58,022 nucleotides of DNA, taken from the NCBI GenBank assembly GCA_016713125.1, contig JADJPT010000020.1, positions 1 through 58,022 on the forward strand, written 5' to 3'. The translations under genes and the position numbers were made by a program. Shown piece after piece: positions 27,425 to 36,749 of this stretch (position 1 is the first letter of the stretch; each line of letters opens with the position of its first letter). A model generated the notes under the pieces. It saw only the letters and a program-made list of their open reading frames with translations. It was not told where the DNA came from and made no database searches. The DNA comes from Betaproteobacteria bacterium (lineage in GTDB: Bacteria > Pseudomonadota > Gammaproteobacteria > Burkholderiales > SG8-39).

Positions 27425-28462
27425 ATGAAACTCGCAACCCTGAAAGACGGCACCCGCGACGGCTGCCTGGTCGTTGTCTCGCGCAACCTCAGGGTCGCGC
27501 TGAAAGCCGACCATATCGCCCCCACGCTGCAGGCCGCGCTCGACGACTGGGACTACGCCGCCCCGCAGCTCGAACAGCTTTACAACGAAGTGAACGCCGG
27601 CCAGTCGAACCGCATTTTCGAACTCGACATGGCGCAGTTGATGGCACCGCTGCCGCGCGCGCACCAGTTTGCCGACGGCTCCGCCTACCTGATCCACGCT
27701 GAGCTGATCCGCAAGGCGCGCGGCCAGGAGTTGCCCGACTGGTGGAAAAAGGAGCCTCTGATGTACCAGGGGTGCTCTGACCCGCTGCTCGGCCCCTGCG
27801 ACGACGTGGTGGCCGTCAGCGAAGACCACGGCATCGACCTGGAGATGGAAATTGCCGTGATTACCGGCGACGTCCCCATGGGCGTGGAGCGCGACAAGGC
27901 CTCACAGCACATCCGCCTGATCGCGTTGATGAACGACGTCAGCCTGCGCAATCTGATTCCAGCCGAACTGGGCAAGGGCTTCGGGTTCTTCCAGTCCAAG
28001 CCGCCGTCGTCGCTTTCCCCGGTGGCCATGAGCCCGGACGAACTCGGCGAGGCCTGGGACGGGCGCCGAGTGCACCTGGCCTGCCGCGCCTCGATCAACG
28101 GCGAGCTGCTTGGCGAGCCGGACGCGGGCAAGGACATGCAGTTCGATTTTCCGCGCCTGATCGCGCACGCCGCCAAGACCCGCCCGCTGATGGCGGGCAC
28201 CCTGATCGGCTCCGGAACGGTGTCCAACCGCGATCGCTCCAGGGGCGCGGGCTGCATCTTCGAGCGCCGCGCCGAGGAGCAGATCGATTCAGGCGAAGCG
28301 AAGACGCCATTCCTGAAGTTCGGCGATCGCGTAAGGATCGAGATGCTGGACGCCGAAGGAAAATCGGTGTTCGGCGCCATAGACCAGGCCATAGCGCCGC
28401 TGAAGAAACCTTCCGCTTCGATCGAGACGGCGCCCGCCGAACCTGCCGCCGAAGACGCCTGA
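27425..28462 (+). CDS. Fumarylacetoacetate hydrolase family protein
   Basis: A 345-residue FAH-fold hydrolase distinct from FahA. The N-terminus (MKLATLKDGTRDGCLVVVSR) and the metal-binding core (EDHGIDLEMEIAVITGDVP, LMNDVSLRNLIPAELGKGFG, GTLIGSGTVSNRD) match the subgroup annotated as FAA hydrolase or 2-keto-4-pentenoate hydratase-like. The metal acids are in the EDHGIDLEMEI segment. The C-terminal 15 residues (ETAPAEPAAEDA) are a low-complexity tail. It probably cleaves or hydrates a ring-fission dicarbonyl. It is separated from the YdcF gene by 77 bp and is convergent with phaZ. Confidence 0.82.
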   Translation: MKLATLKDGTRDGCLVVVSRNLRVALKADHIAPTLQAALDDWDYAAPQLEQLYNEVNAGQSNRIFELDMAQLMAPLPRAHQFADGSAYLIHAELIRKARGQELPDWWKKEPLMYQGCSDPLLGPCDDVVAVSEDHGIDLEMEIAVITGDVPMGVERDKASQHIRLIALMNDVSLRNLIPAELGKGFGFFQSKPPSSLSPVAMSPDELGEAWDGRRVHLACRASINGELLGEPDAGKDMQFDFPRLIAHAAKTRPLMAGTLIGSGTVSNRDRSRGAGCIFERRAEEQIDSGEAKTPFLKFGDRVRIEMLDAEGKSVFGAIDQAIAPLKKPSASIETAPAEPAAEDA

Positions 28463-28497
28463 GCAGCGGCGGCGATCCGACAGGCGGTTGATCCGCC

Positions 28498-29721
28498 TCA
28501 GGCGTGCTGGCGGATGAATCCGCGGATGCGCGGGTAGATGATCTCGCGGTAACGCCGGCCCGAGAAGATGCCGTAGTGGCCGACCTTGGGCACCAGGAAG
28601 TGCTCGCGCCGGTCGGAGTCGATGCCGGTGCACAGGCCGTGCGCCGCCTCGGTCTGTCCGCTGCCCGAGATGTCGTCGAGCTCGCCTTCGATGGTCAGCA
28701 GCGCGGTGTCGCGGATCTTGTCCGGGCGCACCCACTCTTCGTGCACGAACATGCGACCCTTGGGCAGCTGGAACTCCTGAAACACGCGACGGATCGTGTC
28801 GAGGTAATACTCGGCGGGCATATCCAGCACCGCGTTGTACTCGTCATAGAAGCGCCGATGCGCGTCGGCCGAATCGCCGTCGCCTTCCATCAGATGGTTG
28901 TAGTAGTCCCAGTGCGCATTGACGTGGCGGTCCGGATTCATCGCCACGAAACCCATGTGCTGCAGGAAGCCGGGATAGACGCGGCGCATGAAGCCCGGAT
29001 ACTTCATGGGCACGCGGTGGATCAGGGTCTGCTCGAACCACGAAAACGGCCGCTTGGTGGCGAGATTGTTGACCGCGGTGGGACTCTTGCGCGCGTCGAT
29101 CGGCCCGCCCATCATGACCATGGTTCTGGGCTGGTGCGCCTCGCGGTCCGCCGCCATCAGCGCGATGGCCGCCAGCACCGGCACCGTCGGCTGGCAGACT
29201 GACACCACGTTCAGATCGGGCGAAAGCAGGCGGACGAACTCGCGCACGTAATCGACGTAGTCGTCGAGGTGGAAGGCACCCAGATCCAGCGGCACGTTAC
29301 GCGCATCCACCCAGTCCGTGACGTACACATCGTGGTCCTGGAGCATGGTGCGCACGGTGTCACGCAACAGCGTGGCGTGGTGTCCGGACAACGGGGCCAC
29401 CACCAGCACCCTGGGATCATTGCGGTTCTCGGGCAGCGCCCGCTTGAAGTGCAGCAGCCGGCAGAACGGCTTGAGCTGGGCGATCTCGAGTTCGACCGCG
29501 ACCGGGCTGCCGTCGACCTGAACCTCGTCTATGCCCCAAGCGGGTTTGTCGTAGCGGTTGGTCACGCGCAGGAACAGATCGCTGCCTGCGGTGATCTCCT
29601 TGGCCATCGGGGACAGCGACCAGGGGCTGAACGGATGTCCGAACCAGCCGCGTGAAAGTTCGGCGGCCATGCGCATGGGTGCGAGAGCGACGTGCTGGGC
29701 TTCGAAAAGGCTGTAGAGCAA
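28498..29721 (-). CDS. phaZ: Intracellular polyhydroxyalkanoate depolymerase
   Basis: A 407-residue PhaZ1-type depolymerase that mobilises native PHB granules. It starts with the family N-terminus MLYSLFEAQHVALAP from a TTG codon at 29721. The nucleophile box is VSVCQPTVPVL, with Cys in place of Ser as in Ralstonia PhaZ1. The His region is VPKVGHYGIFSGRRY near the C-terminus, and TDWVDARNVPLDLG is conserved. The final helix IIYPRIRGFIRQHA ends the protein. Located at the end of a minus-strand run of lipid and aromatic genes. A PHA synthase is not in the window. Intact. Confidence 0.92.
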   Translation of the reverse strand: MLYSLFEAQHVALAPMRMAAELSRGWFGHPFSPWSLSPMAKEITAGSDLFLRVTNRYDKPAWGIDEVQVDGSPVAVELEIAQLKPFCRLLHFKRALPENRNDPRVLVVAPLSGHHATLLRDTVRTMLQDHDVYVTDWVDARNVPLDLGAFHLDDYVDYVREFVRLLSPDLNVVSVCQPTVPVLAAIALMAADREAHQPRTMVMMGGPIDARKSPTAVNNLATKRPFSWFEQTLIHRVPMKYPGFMRRVYPGFLQHMGFVAMNPDRHVNAHWDYYNHLMEGDGDSADAHRRFYDEYNAVLDMPAEYYLDTIRRVFQEFQLPKGRMFVHEEWVRPDKIRDTALLTIEGELDDISGSGQTEAAHGLCTGIDSDRREHFLVPKVGHYGIFSGRRYREIIYPRIRGFIRQHA

Positions 29722-29857
29722 GAGGACCGCCTTTCAGTAAGAGTGCATTGTTATACCAGCTTTTGCGCGCCGCCGCATTGCGACTGTTTCCATATGCATC
29801 AATGACATACCGCACCAAACGTCCTTATCGGCCGGCATGGCGCAAACCTGAGGCCCG

Positions 29858-30709
29858 CTACCTTCGGCGCAGGTACAGATTGTTGGCGACCAGCGCCACG
29901 ACCACCACGGCCGCGCCGGCGAGCTCGGCGGCGTGGAAGCTGCGTCCCATGCCCGCTTCGATGAAAAACACGGTGACCGGGATCAGGTTCAGCATCAGCA
30001 TCGCGTTCAACGCGCCCAGATGCTTGACGCCGGCGTTGAATCCCAGCACCCCCAGCACCACGCTGCCTGCGGAAAAATAGAGCAGTTGCCACCACACCGA
30101 CAAGGCCGCATCGACCGTCGGTGCAGGAACGAAGCCGGTACTCACGGCCCATACATTGGCGAGCAGCAGGCCGATGGCGCCCGGCAGGCAGGTGAGCGTG
30201 CTCATCTTCAGCGAAGACCAACCCAGAAAGCGGCTGCCCGCCAGCGTGTAGATCACCCACGCGAGCGCACCGAGAAATACCAGCAGGTCGCCGTACAGTT
30301 CTCCGCCGCGCATGCCCTCGCCCCAGGCCTGCACGGGGTCGCCGCGCGTCACCACCAGCAGCACGCCCGTGATCGCCACGGATACACAGATAATCGTGAA
30401 ACCCGCGGGTCGCGCGCCGCGCGTCAGCCAGACGGCCAGCGCAGTCATCGGTGTCTGCAGCGCCATCAGAATGGCGGCGTGCTCGGGTGGCGTGAAGTTC
30501 AGCCCGTACCAGACCAGGGTGTTGAATCCGGTGATGCCGACCACGCCGAAGCCGACCGCCGGCCAGAAGCGCCTGCCATATCGGAACCCCTCGCGCCCCT
30601 CGATCACGGCCAGCAATGCGGCAAACATGGCCACGCCCAGGGCGTATCTGATGGTGCCGAGCGTGAACGCATCGATCTGCGTCAGGCTGCGCTTGGCGAT
30701 CGAGAACAT
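29858..30709 (-). CDS. DMT-superfamily (EamA) transporter; first helix lies upstream of the only ATG
   Basis: From ATG 30709 there are 283 residues with nine membrane helices in two EamA repeats (YGLNFTPPEHAAILMALQTP in the first, VLGVLGFNAGVKHLGALNAM in the second). The usual first helix is missing from this start, yet the same frame continues upstream without a stop and encodes LKGLGWIVVCILCWAP, a proper TM1. No ATG, GTG or TTG exists between the acyl-CoA ligase stop and 30709. Initiation may therefore use ATT (30775) or CTG, or a base is missing. Substrate unknown; probably metabolite export. It follows fadD closely. Confidence 0.75.
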   Translation of the reverse strand: MFSIAKRSLTQIDAFTLGTIRYALGVAMFAALLAVIEGREGFRYGRRFWPAVGFGVVGITGFNTLVWYGLNFTPPEHAAILMALQTPMTALAVWLTRGARPAGFTIICVSVAITGVLLVVTRGDPVQAWGEGMRGGELYGDLLVFLGALAWVIYTLAGSRFLGWSSLKMSTLTCLPGAIGLLLANVWAVSTGFVPAPTVDAALSVWWQLLYFSAGSVVLGVLGFNAGVKHLGALNAMLMLNLIPVTVFFIEAGMGRSFHAAELAGAAVVVVALVANNLYLRRR

Positions 30710-30787
30710 CGGCGCCCAGCAAAGTATGCAGACGACGATCCAGCCCAGGCCCTTGAGGAGATTTCCGGGAGGAATCGCGGACCTTCT

Positions 30788-32452
30788 TCAGGCCTTCTTC
30801 TCGTCGCGCAGCGCGCGGCGCAGGATCTTGCCGACGTTGGTCTTGGGCAGTTCCGTGCGGAACTCGATGTATTTGGGACGCTTGTACCCGGTGAGCTGCT
30901 CCTTGCAGTGCCGGTGCAGATCCTCCTCGGTCAGGCCGGGATCGCGTTTGACCACGAACAGCTTGACCGCCTCCGTCGAGTGCTCGTCGGCCACGCCGAC
31001 CGCGGCGCATTCGAGAACCCCCGGATGCAGCGCCGCCACCTGCTCGACTTCGTTCGGATACACGTTGAATCCCGACACCAAGATCATGTCCTTCTTGCGA
31101 TCGAGGCGGCGCACTAAGCCCTGCTCGTCCATGATGCCGACATCGCCGGTGTTCAGGAAACCATCGGCGCCCAGCACCTTCGCGGTTTCGTCGGCGCGCT
31201 GCCAGTAACCCGGCGTCACCTGCGGGCCGCGGATGCAGATCTCGCCGGGTTCGCCCAGCTTGACCTCGTTGTTCGCATCGTCGCGGATCGAGATCTCGGT
31301 CGAGGGCATGGGCAGTCCGATGCTGCCGTTGTAGGCCGCGAGATTCATCGGGTTCATGGTCGCCGAGGGGCTGGTCTCGGTCAGACCGTAGCCCTCGAGG
31401 AGGGTGAGCCCGGTGACCTCCTTCCATTTGTCGGCCACCGCCTTCTGCACCGCCATGCCGCCGCCCACACAGATCTTCACGGCGGAGAAATCGAGCTTGG
31501 AAAAATCCGGATTGGCGAGCATCGCGTTGAACAGCGTGTTCACGCCGGTGATGATGTTGTAGCGGTGCTTGCCCAGTTCCTTGACGAAGCCCGGAATGTC
31601 GCGCGGATTGGTGATCAGCACGTTGAGGCCGCCCAGCTTCATCATCAACAGGCAGTTCACCGTCAGCGAAAAGATGTGATACAGGGGCAGCGCGGTGATG
31701 ATGACCGGCTGCACGCCGTCGAGGCCCACCACCAGCCAGGCCGAAGACTGCTGGATGTTGGCGAGGATGTTGCGGTGCAGAAGCATCGCGCCCTTGGACA
31801 CCCCGGTCGTGCCGCCCGTGTACTGCAGGAAGGCGATGTCCTCGTGGCCGACCGGCACCTGCTTCATCTGCATCCCGGCGCCTTGCGCGATCACGGCGTT
31901 GTATCGCTGGGCGTTCGGCAGCCCGAAGGCCGGAACCATCTTCTTCACGTTGCGCACCACGAAATTCACGATGGCGCCCTTGAAGCCCAGCATGTCACCC
32001 AGCGAGGCGACGACGACGTGCTTGATCGGCGTGCGCGCGATCACCTCCTCGAGCACGTGCGCGAAGTTCTCCAGGATCACGATGGTCTCGGCACCCGAAT
32101 CCTTCAACTGGTGCTCGAGTTCGCGAGCCGTGTACAGCGGATTCACGTTTACCACCGTACAGCCGGCCCGCAGAGTGCCGTACAGGCAGACCGGGTACTG
32201 CAGCACGTTGGGCATCATCAGCGCGACGCGCGCGCCCTTGCCCATGCCCTTGGACTGCAACCAGGCGCCGAAGGCGGCAGACAGGGTGTCGAGTTCGGCG
32301 AACGTGATCGACTTGCCCATGCAGTGGAAGGCCGGACGCGCGGCGAACTGCCGCACGCTCTGATCGAACAGATCCGGGATCGAGGCGTACTCCGCGTAGT
32401 CCACCTCCGCGGGCACTCCGGGGGGATAGCTCTTCAGCCAGATCTTGTCCAT
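30788..32452 (-). CDS. fadD: Long-chain acyl-CoA ligase, FadD type
   Basis: A 554-residue ANL-superfamily ligase. ATP-binding is through YTGGTTGVSKGAM; the A4/A5 region is GYGLTETSPS; the adenylate Asp/Arg region is LNTGDVGIMDEQGLVRRLDR; the catalytic Lys is near LPKTNVGKILRRAL. The N-terminus (MDKIWLKSYPPGVPAEV) is typical of proteobacterial FadD, as is LYGTLRAGCTVVNVNPLYT. The ATG at 32452 has a GGTGGAG-like site. Located with enoyl-CoA hydratase, DMT exporter and phaZ on the minus strand. Aryl acids are an alternative substrate. Intact. Confidence 0.9.
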   Translation of the reverse strand: MDKIWLKSYPPGVPAEVDYAEYASIPDLFDQSVRQFAARPAFHCMGKSITFAELDTLSAAFGAWLQSKGMGKGARVALMMPNVLQYPVCLYGTLRAGCTVVNVNPLYTARELEHQLKDSGAETIVILENFAHVLEEVIARTPIKHVVVASLGDMLGFKGAIVNFVVRNVKKMVPAFGLPNAQRYNAVIAQGAGMQMKQVPVGHEDIAFLQYTGGTTGVSKGAMLLHRNILANIQQSSAWLVVGLDGVQPVIITALPLYHIFSLTVNCLLMMKLGGLNVLITNPRDIPGFVKELGKHRYNIITGVNTLFNAMLANPDFSKLDFSAVKICVGGGMAVQKAVADKWKEVTGLTLLEGYGLTETSPSATMNPMNLAAYNGSIGLPMPSTEISIRDDANNEVKLGEPGEICIRGPQVTPGYWQRADETAKVLGADGFLNTGDVGIMDEQGLVRRLDRKKDMILVSGFNVYPNEVEQVAALHPGVLECAAVGVADEHSTEAVKLFVVKRDPGLTEEDLHRHCKEQLTGYKRPKYIEFRTELPKTNVGKILRRALRDEKKA

Positions 32453-32586
32453 GTCTCCTCCACCGCTCTTTGTTGGGGTGATCTTGTAAGGTGAAACCGG
32501 GCAGATGCGCGACGATTGTAGCCGTGTGTCCGGCAGGGCGGCTACTGGCCGCTGCAAGAGGGGGTCGCGCCGCCCGGCCGTCGTGC

Positions 32587-33363
32587 TCAGCGGTTCCTGA
32601 ATACCGGCTTGCGCTTGGCGACGAAGGCCGCCATGCCCTCCTTCTGGTCGGCCAGCGCGAAGCCGGCATGGAACGTCCGGCGTTCGAACAGGATGCCCTC
32701 GGTCAGCGAGCTTTCGTAGGCCCGGTTGACCGACTCCTTCACCATCATCGCCACCGGGGTCGAGAACGAGGCGATCTTGTCGGCCACCGCCATCGCCTCC
32801 TCCATGAGCTTGTCCAGCGGCACCACGCGCGACACCAGTCCGGCGCGCTCGGCCTCCGCGGCATCCATCATGCGCGCCGTCAGGCAAAGATCCATGGCTT
32901 TGGCCTTGCCCACCGCCCGGGGCAGGCGCTGCGTGCCGCCGGCGCCGGGAATGATGCCCAGGTTGATCTCCGGCTGACCGAACTTCGCGTTCTCGGCGGC
33001 GATGACGATGTCGCAGGCCATCGCCAGCTCGTTGCCTCCGCCCAGAGCGTAGCCGGATACCGCCGCGATCACCGGCTTCCGGATGTTGCGGATGTGCTCC
33101 CAGTCGCGTGTGATGTAATTGTCCTTGTACACATCGTCGAAATTCCAGTCCTTCATGGCAACGATGTCGGCGCCGGCGGCGAATGCCTTCTCGTTGCCGG
33201 TAATCACGATCGCGCCCACGCCATCGTCTCCGTCGTAGCCGTACAGGGCCTGCGCAAGTTCCTGCATGAGCCGCGGATTCAGCGCGTTCAGCTGTTTGGG
33301 GCGGTTCAACGTGATCACGCCGACTCTGCCGCGGGTTTCCGTCTGAATGAATTCGTAGGCCAT
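32587..33363 (-). CDS. Enoyl-CoA hydratase (crotonase family), PaaF-like
   Basis: A 258-residue crotonase. Conserved features are VGVITLNRPKQLNALNPRLM, the oxyanion hole AFAAGADIVAM and GYALGGGNELAMACDIVIAA, the first catalytic Glu in FGQPEINLGIIPGAGGTQRL, and the trimer-forming C-terminal FERRTFHAGFALADQKEGM. The sequence is closest to the general 2,3-enoyl-CoA hydratases used in beta-oxidation and in the paa route (PaaF). It is flanked by paaY and fadD, so either pathway fits. Intact. Confidence 0.87.
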   Translation of the reverse strand: MAYEFIQTETRGRVGVITLNRPKQLNALNPRLMQELAQALYGYDGDDGVGAIVITGNEKAFAAGADIVAMKDWNFDDVYKDNYITRDWEHIRNIRKPVIAAVSGYALGGGNELAMACDIVIAAENAKFGQPEINLGIIPGAGGTQRLPRAVGKAKAMDLCLTARMMDAAEAERAGLVSRVVPLDKLMEEAMAVADKIASFSTPVAMMVKESVNRAYESSLTEGILFERRTFHAGFALADQKEGMAAFVAKRKPVFRNR

Positions 33364-33491
33364 CTTCGTCTCCGGAGGTGAGGTCGCGTTCTACAGCGAC
33401 TTGAGGAATTCCTTGTGGCGCATGTGCCTGGCATGGACCCTGCGCAGGAAGGCGGGAAGGATCGGCAGCGCGATCCTGCCTGGAGCTTTGC

Positions 33492-34103
33492 TCAAGAGGT
33501 CCTGGCCTTGAGTTCGGACAGGGGAACGGCCCCCGGGATCTCGAGGCGCTTGCGGTTCGGCTCCGCCGCGGTGAGCGCCTCGACCGCATGCATGCTGCGC
33601 GCACTGCGCACCGCCAGCTGCTGATAGAGGCCGACGTTGGACTTCATCCAGCCGACCTCCTCGTCGGACAGCGTGCGCAGCACCTTGGCAGGCGTGCCGG
33701 CGGCCAGCGCGCGCGCCGGGATCCTTGCTTCGGCCTTGACGAAGGCCATCGCCGCCACGACCGCGTACTCGCCGACCTCGGCGTTGTCGTTCACCACGCA
33801 ATTCATGCCGATCAGCGCCCCGCGGCCGACCGTGCAGCCGTGCAGCACGGCGCCGTGTCCAACGTTGGCCGCTTCGCCGACCACGGTGTCCCTGCCGGGA
33901 AAGCCGTGCAGCACGCAGGTGTCCTGCACGTTGGCACCGGCTTCGACCACGATGCGGCCGAAGTCACCGCGCAGGCAGGCGCAAGGGCCGACATACGCGC
34001 CGGCGCCAACGATCACGTCGCCGATCAGCACGGCACTGGGGTGCACGTAGGCGGAAGGATCGACGACCGGGACGATTCCGTCGATGGCATAGACCGTGGG
34101 CAT
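33492..34103 (-). CDS. paaY: PaaY-type gamma-carbonic-anhydrase-fold thioesterase
   Basis: A 203-residue left-handed beta-helix protein with hexapeptide repeats (VIVGAGAYVGPCACLRGDFG, VQDTCVLHGFPG, VGHGAVLHGCTVGRGALIGM). The metal-ligand histidines of gamma-carbonic anhydrases are visible in VLHGF and NVGHGAVLHG. PaaY is a thioesterase that clears dead-end CoA esters of phenylacetate degradation. The start MPTVYAIDG (34103) was chosen; MRPMPTVY (34112) is possible. It is divergent from paaG across 69 bp. Intact. Confidence 0.85.
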   Translation of the reverse strand: MPTVYAIDGIVPVVDPSAYVHPSAVLIGDVIVGAGAYVGPCACLRGDFGRIVVEAGANVQDTCVLHGFPGRDTVVGEAANVGHGAVLHGCTVGRGALIGMNCVVNDNAEVGEYAVVAAMAFVKAEARIPARALAAGTPAKVLRTLSDEEVGWMKSNVGLYQQLAVRSARSMHAVEALTAAEPNRKRLEIPGAVPLSELKARTS

Positions 34104-34172
34104 GGGGCGCATTCTATCTCCCTTGGTGTAAGCTTTCGCCATCCTGCGTCGAACCCGGATACGGAACATTCC

Positions 34173-34961
34173 ATGACGAATTCCATCCTCGCCGTCGTCG
34201 CCGACGGCGTGCAGACGATCACGCTGAACCGCCCCGACAAGCTGAATGCCTTCAACCCGGAGATGCATGCCGCCCTGCGTGCGGCGCTGAACGAAGCCGT
34301 GCACAGCGAGGACATTCGCTGCGTGCTGCTGACCGGGGCCGGGCGCGGCTTCTGCGCCGGGCAGGACCTGTCGGAGCGCGAGATGAAGGCCGGCGATGCG
34401 CCGCGCGACCTGTCCACCACCATCGAGGCGTATTACAACCCGCTGGTCAAGGCCATGCGCGCATTGCCCAAACCCATCGTCTGTGCGGTCAACGGCGTGG
34501 CCGCCGGCGCCGGCGCCAACATCGCTCTGGCCTGCGATATCGTGCTCGCGGCCAGGTCCGCCTCGTTCCTGCAGGCCTTCGCCAGGATCGGCCTGATCCC
34601 GGACTCCGGCGGCACCTGGTTCCTGCCCCATCTGGCCGGCACCGCGCGCGCCATGGGCCTGGCCATGCTGGCCGAGAAGCTTCCCGCCGAGGACGCCGCG
34701 CGCATGGGATTGATCTGGAAGGTCGTGGAAGACGCCGAGCTGGCGCACGAAGCCGGCGCCCTGTGCCGGCAACTGGCCGCGCAGCCGACGGTGGCCCTGG
34801 GACTGATGAAGCAGGCCATCTACGCCGCAGTCAACAATACGCTCGAGGAACAGCTTGCGCTGGAAGCCAAGCTGCAGCGTGAGGCCGGATGGTCCGACGA
34901 TTACCGGGAAGCCGTGGCCGCGTTCCTGGAGAAGCGCAAGCCGAGATTCAAGGGTCGCTAG
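34173..34961 (+). CDS. paaG: 2-(1,2-epoxy-1,2-dihydrophenyl)acetyl-CoA isomerase
   Basis: A 262-residue crotonase. The segments VQTITLNRPDKLNAFNPEM, GRGFCAGQDLSEREM and GVAAGAGANIALACDIVLAA are typical of PaaG, which opens the epoxide of phenylacetyl-CoA to the oxepin. The catalytic Asp lies in ARIGLIPDSGGTWFLP, where hydratases have Glu-rich motifs. It ends FLEKRKPRFKGR. The first gene of a plus-strand paaG-paaI-paaK-SDR unit. Intact. Confidence 0.92.
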   Translation: MTNSILAVVADGVQTITLNRPDKLNAFNPEMHAALRAALNEAVHSEDIRCVLLTGAGRGFCAGQDLSEREMKAGDAPRDLSTTIEAYYNPLVKAMRALPKPIVCAVNGVAAGAGANIALACDIVLAARSASFLQAFARIGLIPDSGGTWFLPHLAGTARAMGLAMLAEKLPAEDAARMGLIWKVVEDAELAHEAGALCRQLAAQPTVALGLMKQAIYAAVNNTLEEQLALEAKLQREAGWSDDYREAVAAFLEKRKPRFKGR

Positions 34962-34978
34962 AGCAGGACGACGCAGGC

Positions 34979-35419
34979 ATGGACAAGCTCGAACTCGCAC
35001 GGCAGGCGGCCGAGGTCATGTGGGCCGAGGACAACGCGTCCAAATGGCTGGGCATGCGCGTCGAGGAGGTGCGCCCCGGCTACGCGCGGCTGTCGATGAC
35101 GGTGACCGGCAACATGGTGAACGGCCACCAGCTCTGCCACGGCGGTCTGATCTTCACGCTGGCCGACTCGACCTTCGCCTTCGCCTGCAACAGCCACAAC
35201 CAGCGCGCGGTGGCGGCCGGCTGCTCGATCGAGTTCCTTGCGCCGGCCTTTTTCGGCGACACGCTGACCGCGGAGGGGGTGGAGCAGACCCTGCGCGGCC
35301 GCAACGGCATCTACGACATGAAAGTGGTCAACCAGAAGGGCGAAACGATCGCGCTGTTTCGCGGCAAATCGGCGACCATCAAGGGCACGCTGGTGCCGGC
35401 GGAGGACGGCGCGATCTAG
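34979..35419 (+). CDS. paaI: Phenylacetyl-CoA-pathway thioesterase PaaI (hotdog fold)
   Basis: A 146-residue hotdog thioesterase. The family core is VNGHQLCHGGLIFTLADSTF, with the Asp that activates water, and CNSHNQRAVAAGCSIEFLAP. It rescues CoA from hydroxylated phenylacetyl-CoAs when the route stalls. It starts 17 bp after paaG and is followed by paaK. Length and motif are typical. Intact. Confidence 0.92.
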   Translation: MDKLELARQAAEVMWAEDNASKWLGMRVEEVRPGYARLSMTVTGNMVNGHQLCHGGLIFTLADSTFAFACNSHNQRAVAAGCSIEFLAPAFFGDTLTAEGVEQTLRGRNGIYDMKVVNQKGETIALFRGKSATIKGTLVPAEDGAI

Positions 35420-35458
35420 GATCGGCAGGGCACTGGCGGTACCGGAGGAGACACAACA

Positions 35459-36739
35459 ATGAAGACGTTCCCGCTGGATCCGATCGAGAAGGCCTCGATC
35501 GACGAATTGCGCGCCCTGCAACTCGAGCGCCTGAAATGGTCGCTCTCGCATGCCTACGTGCACGTGCCGCACTACAAGGCCAGGTTCGACGCGGCCGGCG
35601 TCAAGCCCGAGGACCTGCGTTCGCTTGCCGATCTGGCGAAGTTTCCGCTCACCTCCAAGGCCGACCTGCGCCAGACCTATCCGTTCGGCATGTTCGCCGT
35701 GCCCATGGATCGCGTGGTGCGCATCCACGCCTCCAGCGGCACCACCGGCAAGCCGACCGTGGTGGGCTACACGCAGAAGGACATCGACACCTGGTCGGAT
35801 TGCATGGCGCGTTCGATACGCGCAGCCGGCGCGCGGCCCGGTGACAAGGTGCACGTGGCCTACGGCTACGGCCTGTTCACCGGCGGCCTCGGCGCACACT
35901 ACGGCTCGGAACGCCTGGGCCTGGTGACCATCCCGCTCTCGGGCGGCATGACCGAGCGCCAGGTGCAGCTGATCCACGATTTCCAGCCCGAGATCATCAT
36001 GGTCACGCCCTCCTACATGCTGGCGCTGGCCGACGAGATGGACAGGCAGGGCCTGGATCCGAGGAAATGCTCGCTGCGCATCGGCATTTTCGGCGCCGAG
36101 CCGTGGACCCACGAAATGCGCAAGAACATCGAATCACGCCTGGCCCTGGACGCGATCGACATCTACGGCCTGTCCGAGGTCATGGGCCCGGGCGTGGCAC
36201 AGGAGTGCATCGAAACCAAGGACGGCCTGACGATCTGGGAGGACCACTTCTACCCCGAGGTGATCGACCCGGCCACCGGCGAGGTGCTGCCCGACGGCGA
36301 GCAGGGCGAACTGGTGTTCACCTCGCTCACCAAGGAGGCGCTGCCGGTGATCCGCTACCGGACGCGCGACCTCACGCGCCTGCTGCCCGGCACCGCCCGC
36401 ACCATGCGGCGCATGGAGAAGATCACCGGCCGTTCCGACGACATGATGATCATCCGCGGCGTCAACGTGTTCCCCACGCAGATCGAGGAACTGATCCTGA
36501 AGCAACCCGAACTCTCGCCGCATTACGTCCTCGAACTCACCAAGGACGGGCCCCTCGACCACATGACTGTGCTGGTGGAGCTGCAGCCGGGCGGCGCAGA
36601 CGAGTTGGCTGCGGCCAGGCTGCAGCACAACATCAAGTCCTACATCGGCGTCAGCGCCGATGTGAAGATCGTGCCGATCAGCAGCATCGAGCGCTCGATA
36701 GGCAAGGCGAAGCGGGTCATCGACAGACGCAAACCATGA
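35459..36739 (+). CDS. paaK: Phenylacetate-CoA ligase
   Basis: A 426-residue ANL ligase specific to phenylacetate. Diagnostic parts are RLKWSLSHAYVHVPHYKARF at the N-terminus, the P-loop ASSGTTGKPTVVGYT, the aromatic/CoA region AYGYGLFTGGLGAHYGSERL, IYGLSEVMGPGVAQECIE, and the C-terminal GRSDDMMIIRGVNVFPTQIE. The GGAGGAG ribosome site lies just before ATG 35459. The multicomponent epoxidase (paaABCDE), paaZ, paaH and paaJ are absent from this window, so the set is partial. Intact. Confidence 0.94.
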   Translation: MKTFPLDPIEKASIDELRALQLERLKWSLSHAYVHVPHYKARFDAAGVKPEDLRSLADLAKFPLTSKADLRQTYPFGMFAVPMDRVVRIHASSGTTGKPTVVGYTQKDIDTWSDCMARSIRAAGARPGDKVHVAYGYGLFTGGLGAHYGSERLGLVTIPLSGGMTERQVQLIHDFQPEIIMVTPSYMLALADEMDRQGLDPRKCSLRIGIFGAEPWTHEMRKNIESRLALDAIDIYGLSEVMGPGVAQECIETKDGLTIWEDHFYPEVIDPATGEVLPDGEQGELVFTSLTKEALPVIRYRTRDLTRLLPGTARTMRRMEKITGRSDDMMIIRGVNVFPTQIEELILKQPELSPHYVLELTKDGPLDHMTVLVELQPGGADELAAARLQHNIKSYIGVSADVKIVPISSIERSIGKAKRVIDRRKP

Positions 36740-36749
36740 AAGGCAGGCA

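Noticed and set aside
28482..28498. Hairpin AGGCGG-TTGAT-CCGCCT between convergent genes as a terminator
   Set aside because: Six base pairs and no T-run on either strand; it also touches the phaZ stop codon. Too weak to list.
33391..33491. A short minus-strand frame ending in RRVHARHMRHKEFLKSL between paaY and the hydratase gene
   Set aside because: No start codon or ribosome site of its own and no recognised homology; most likely an open stretch in another frame.
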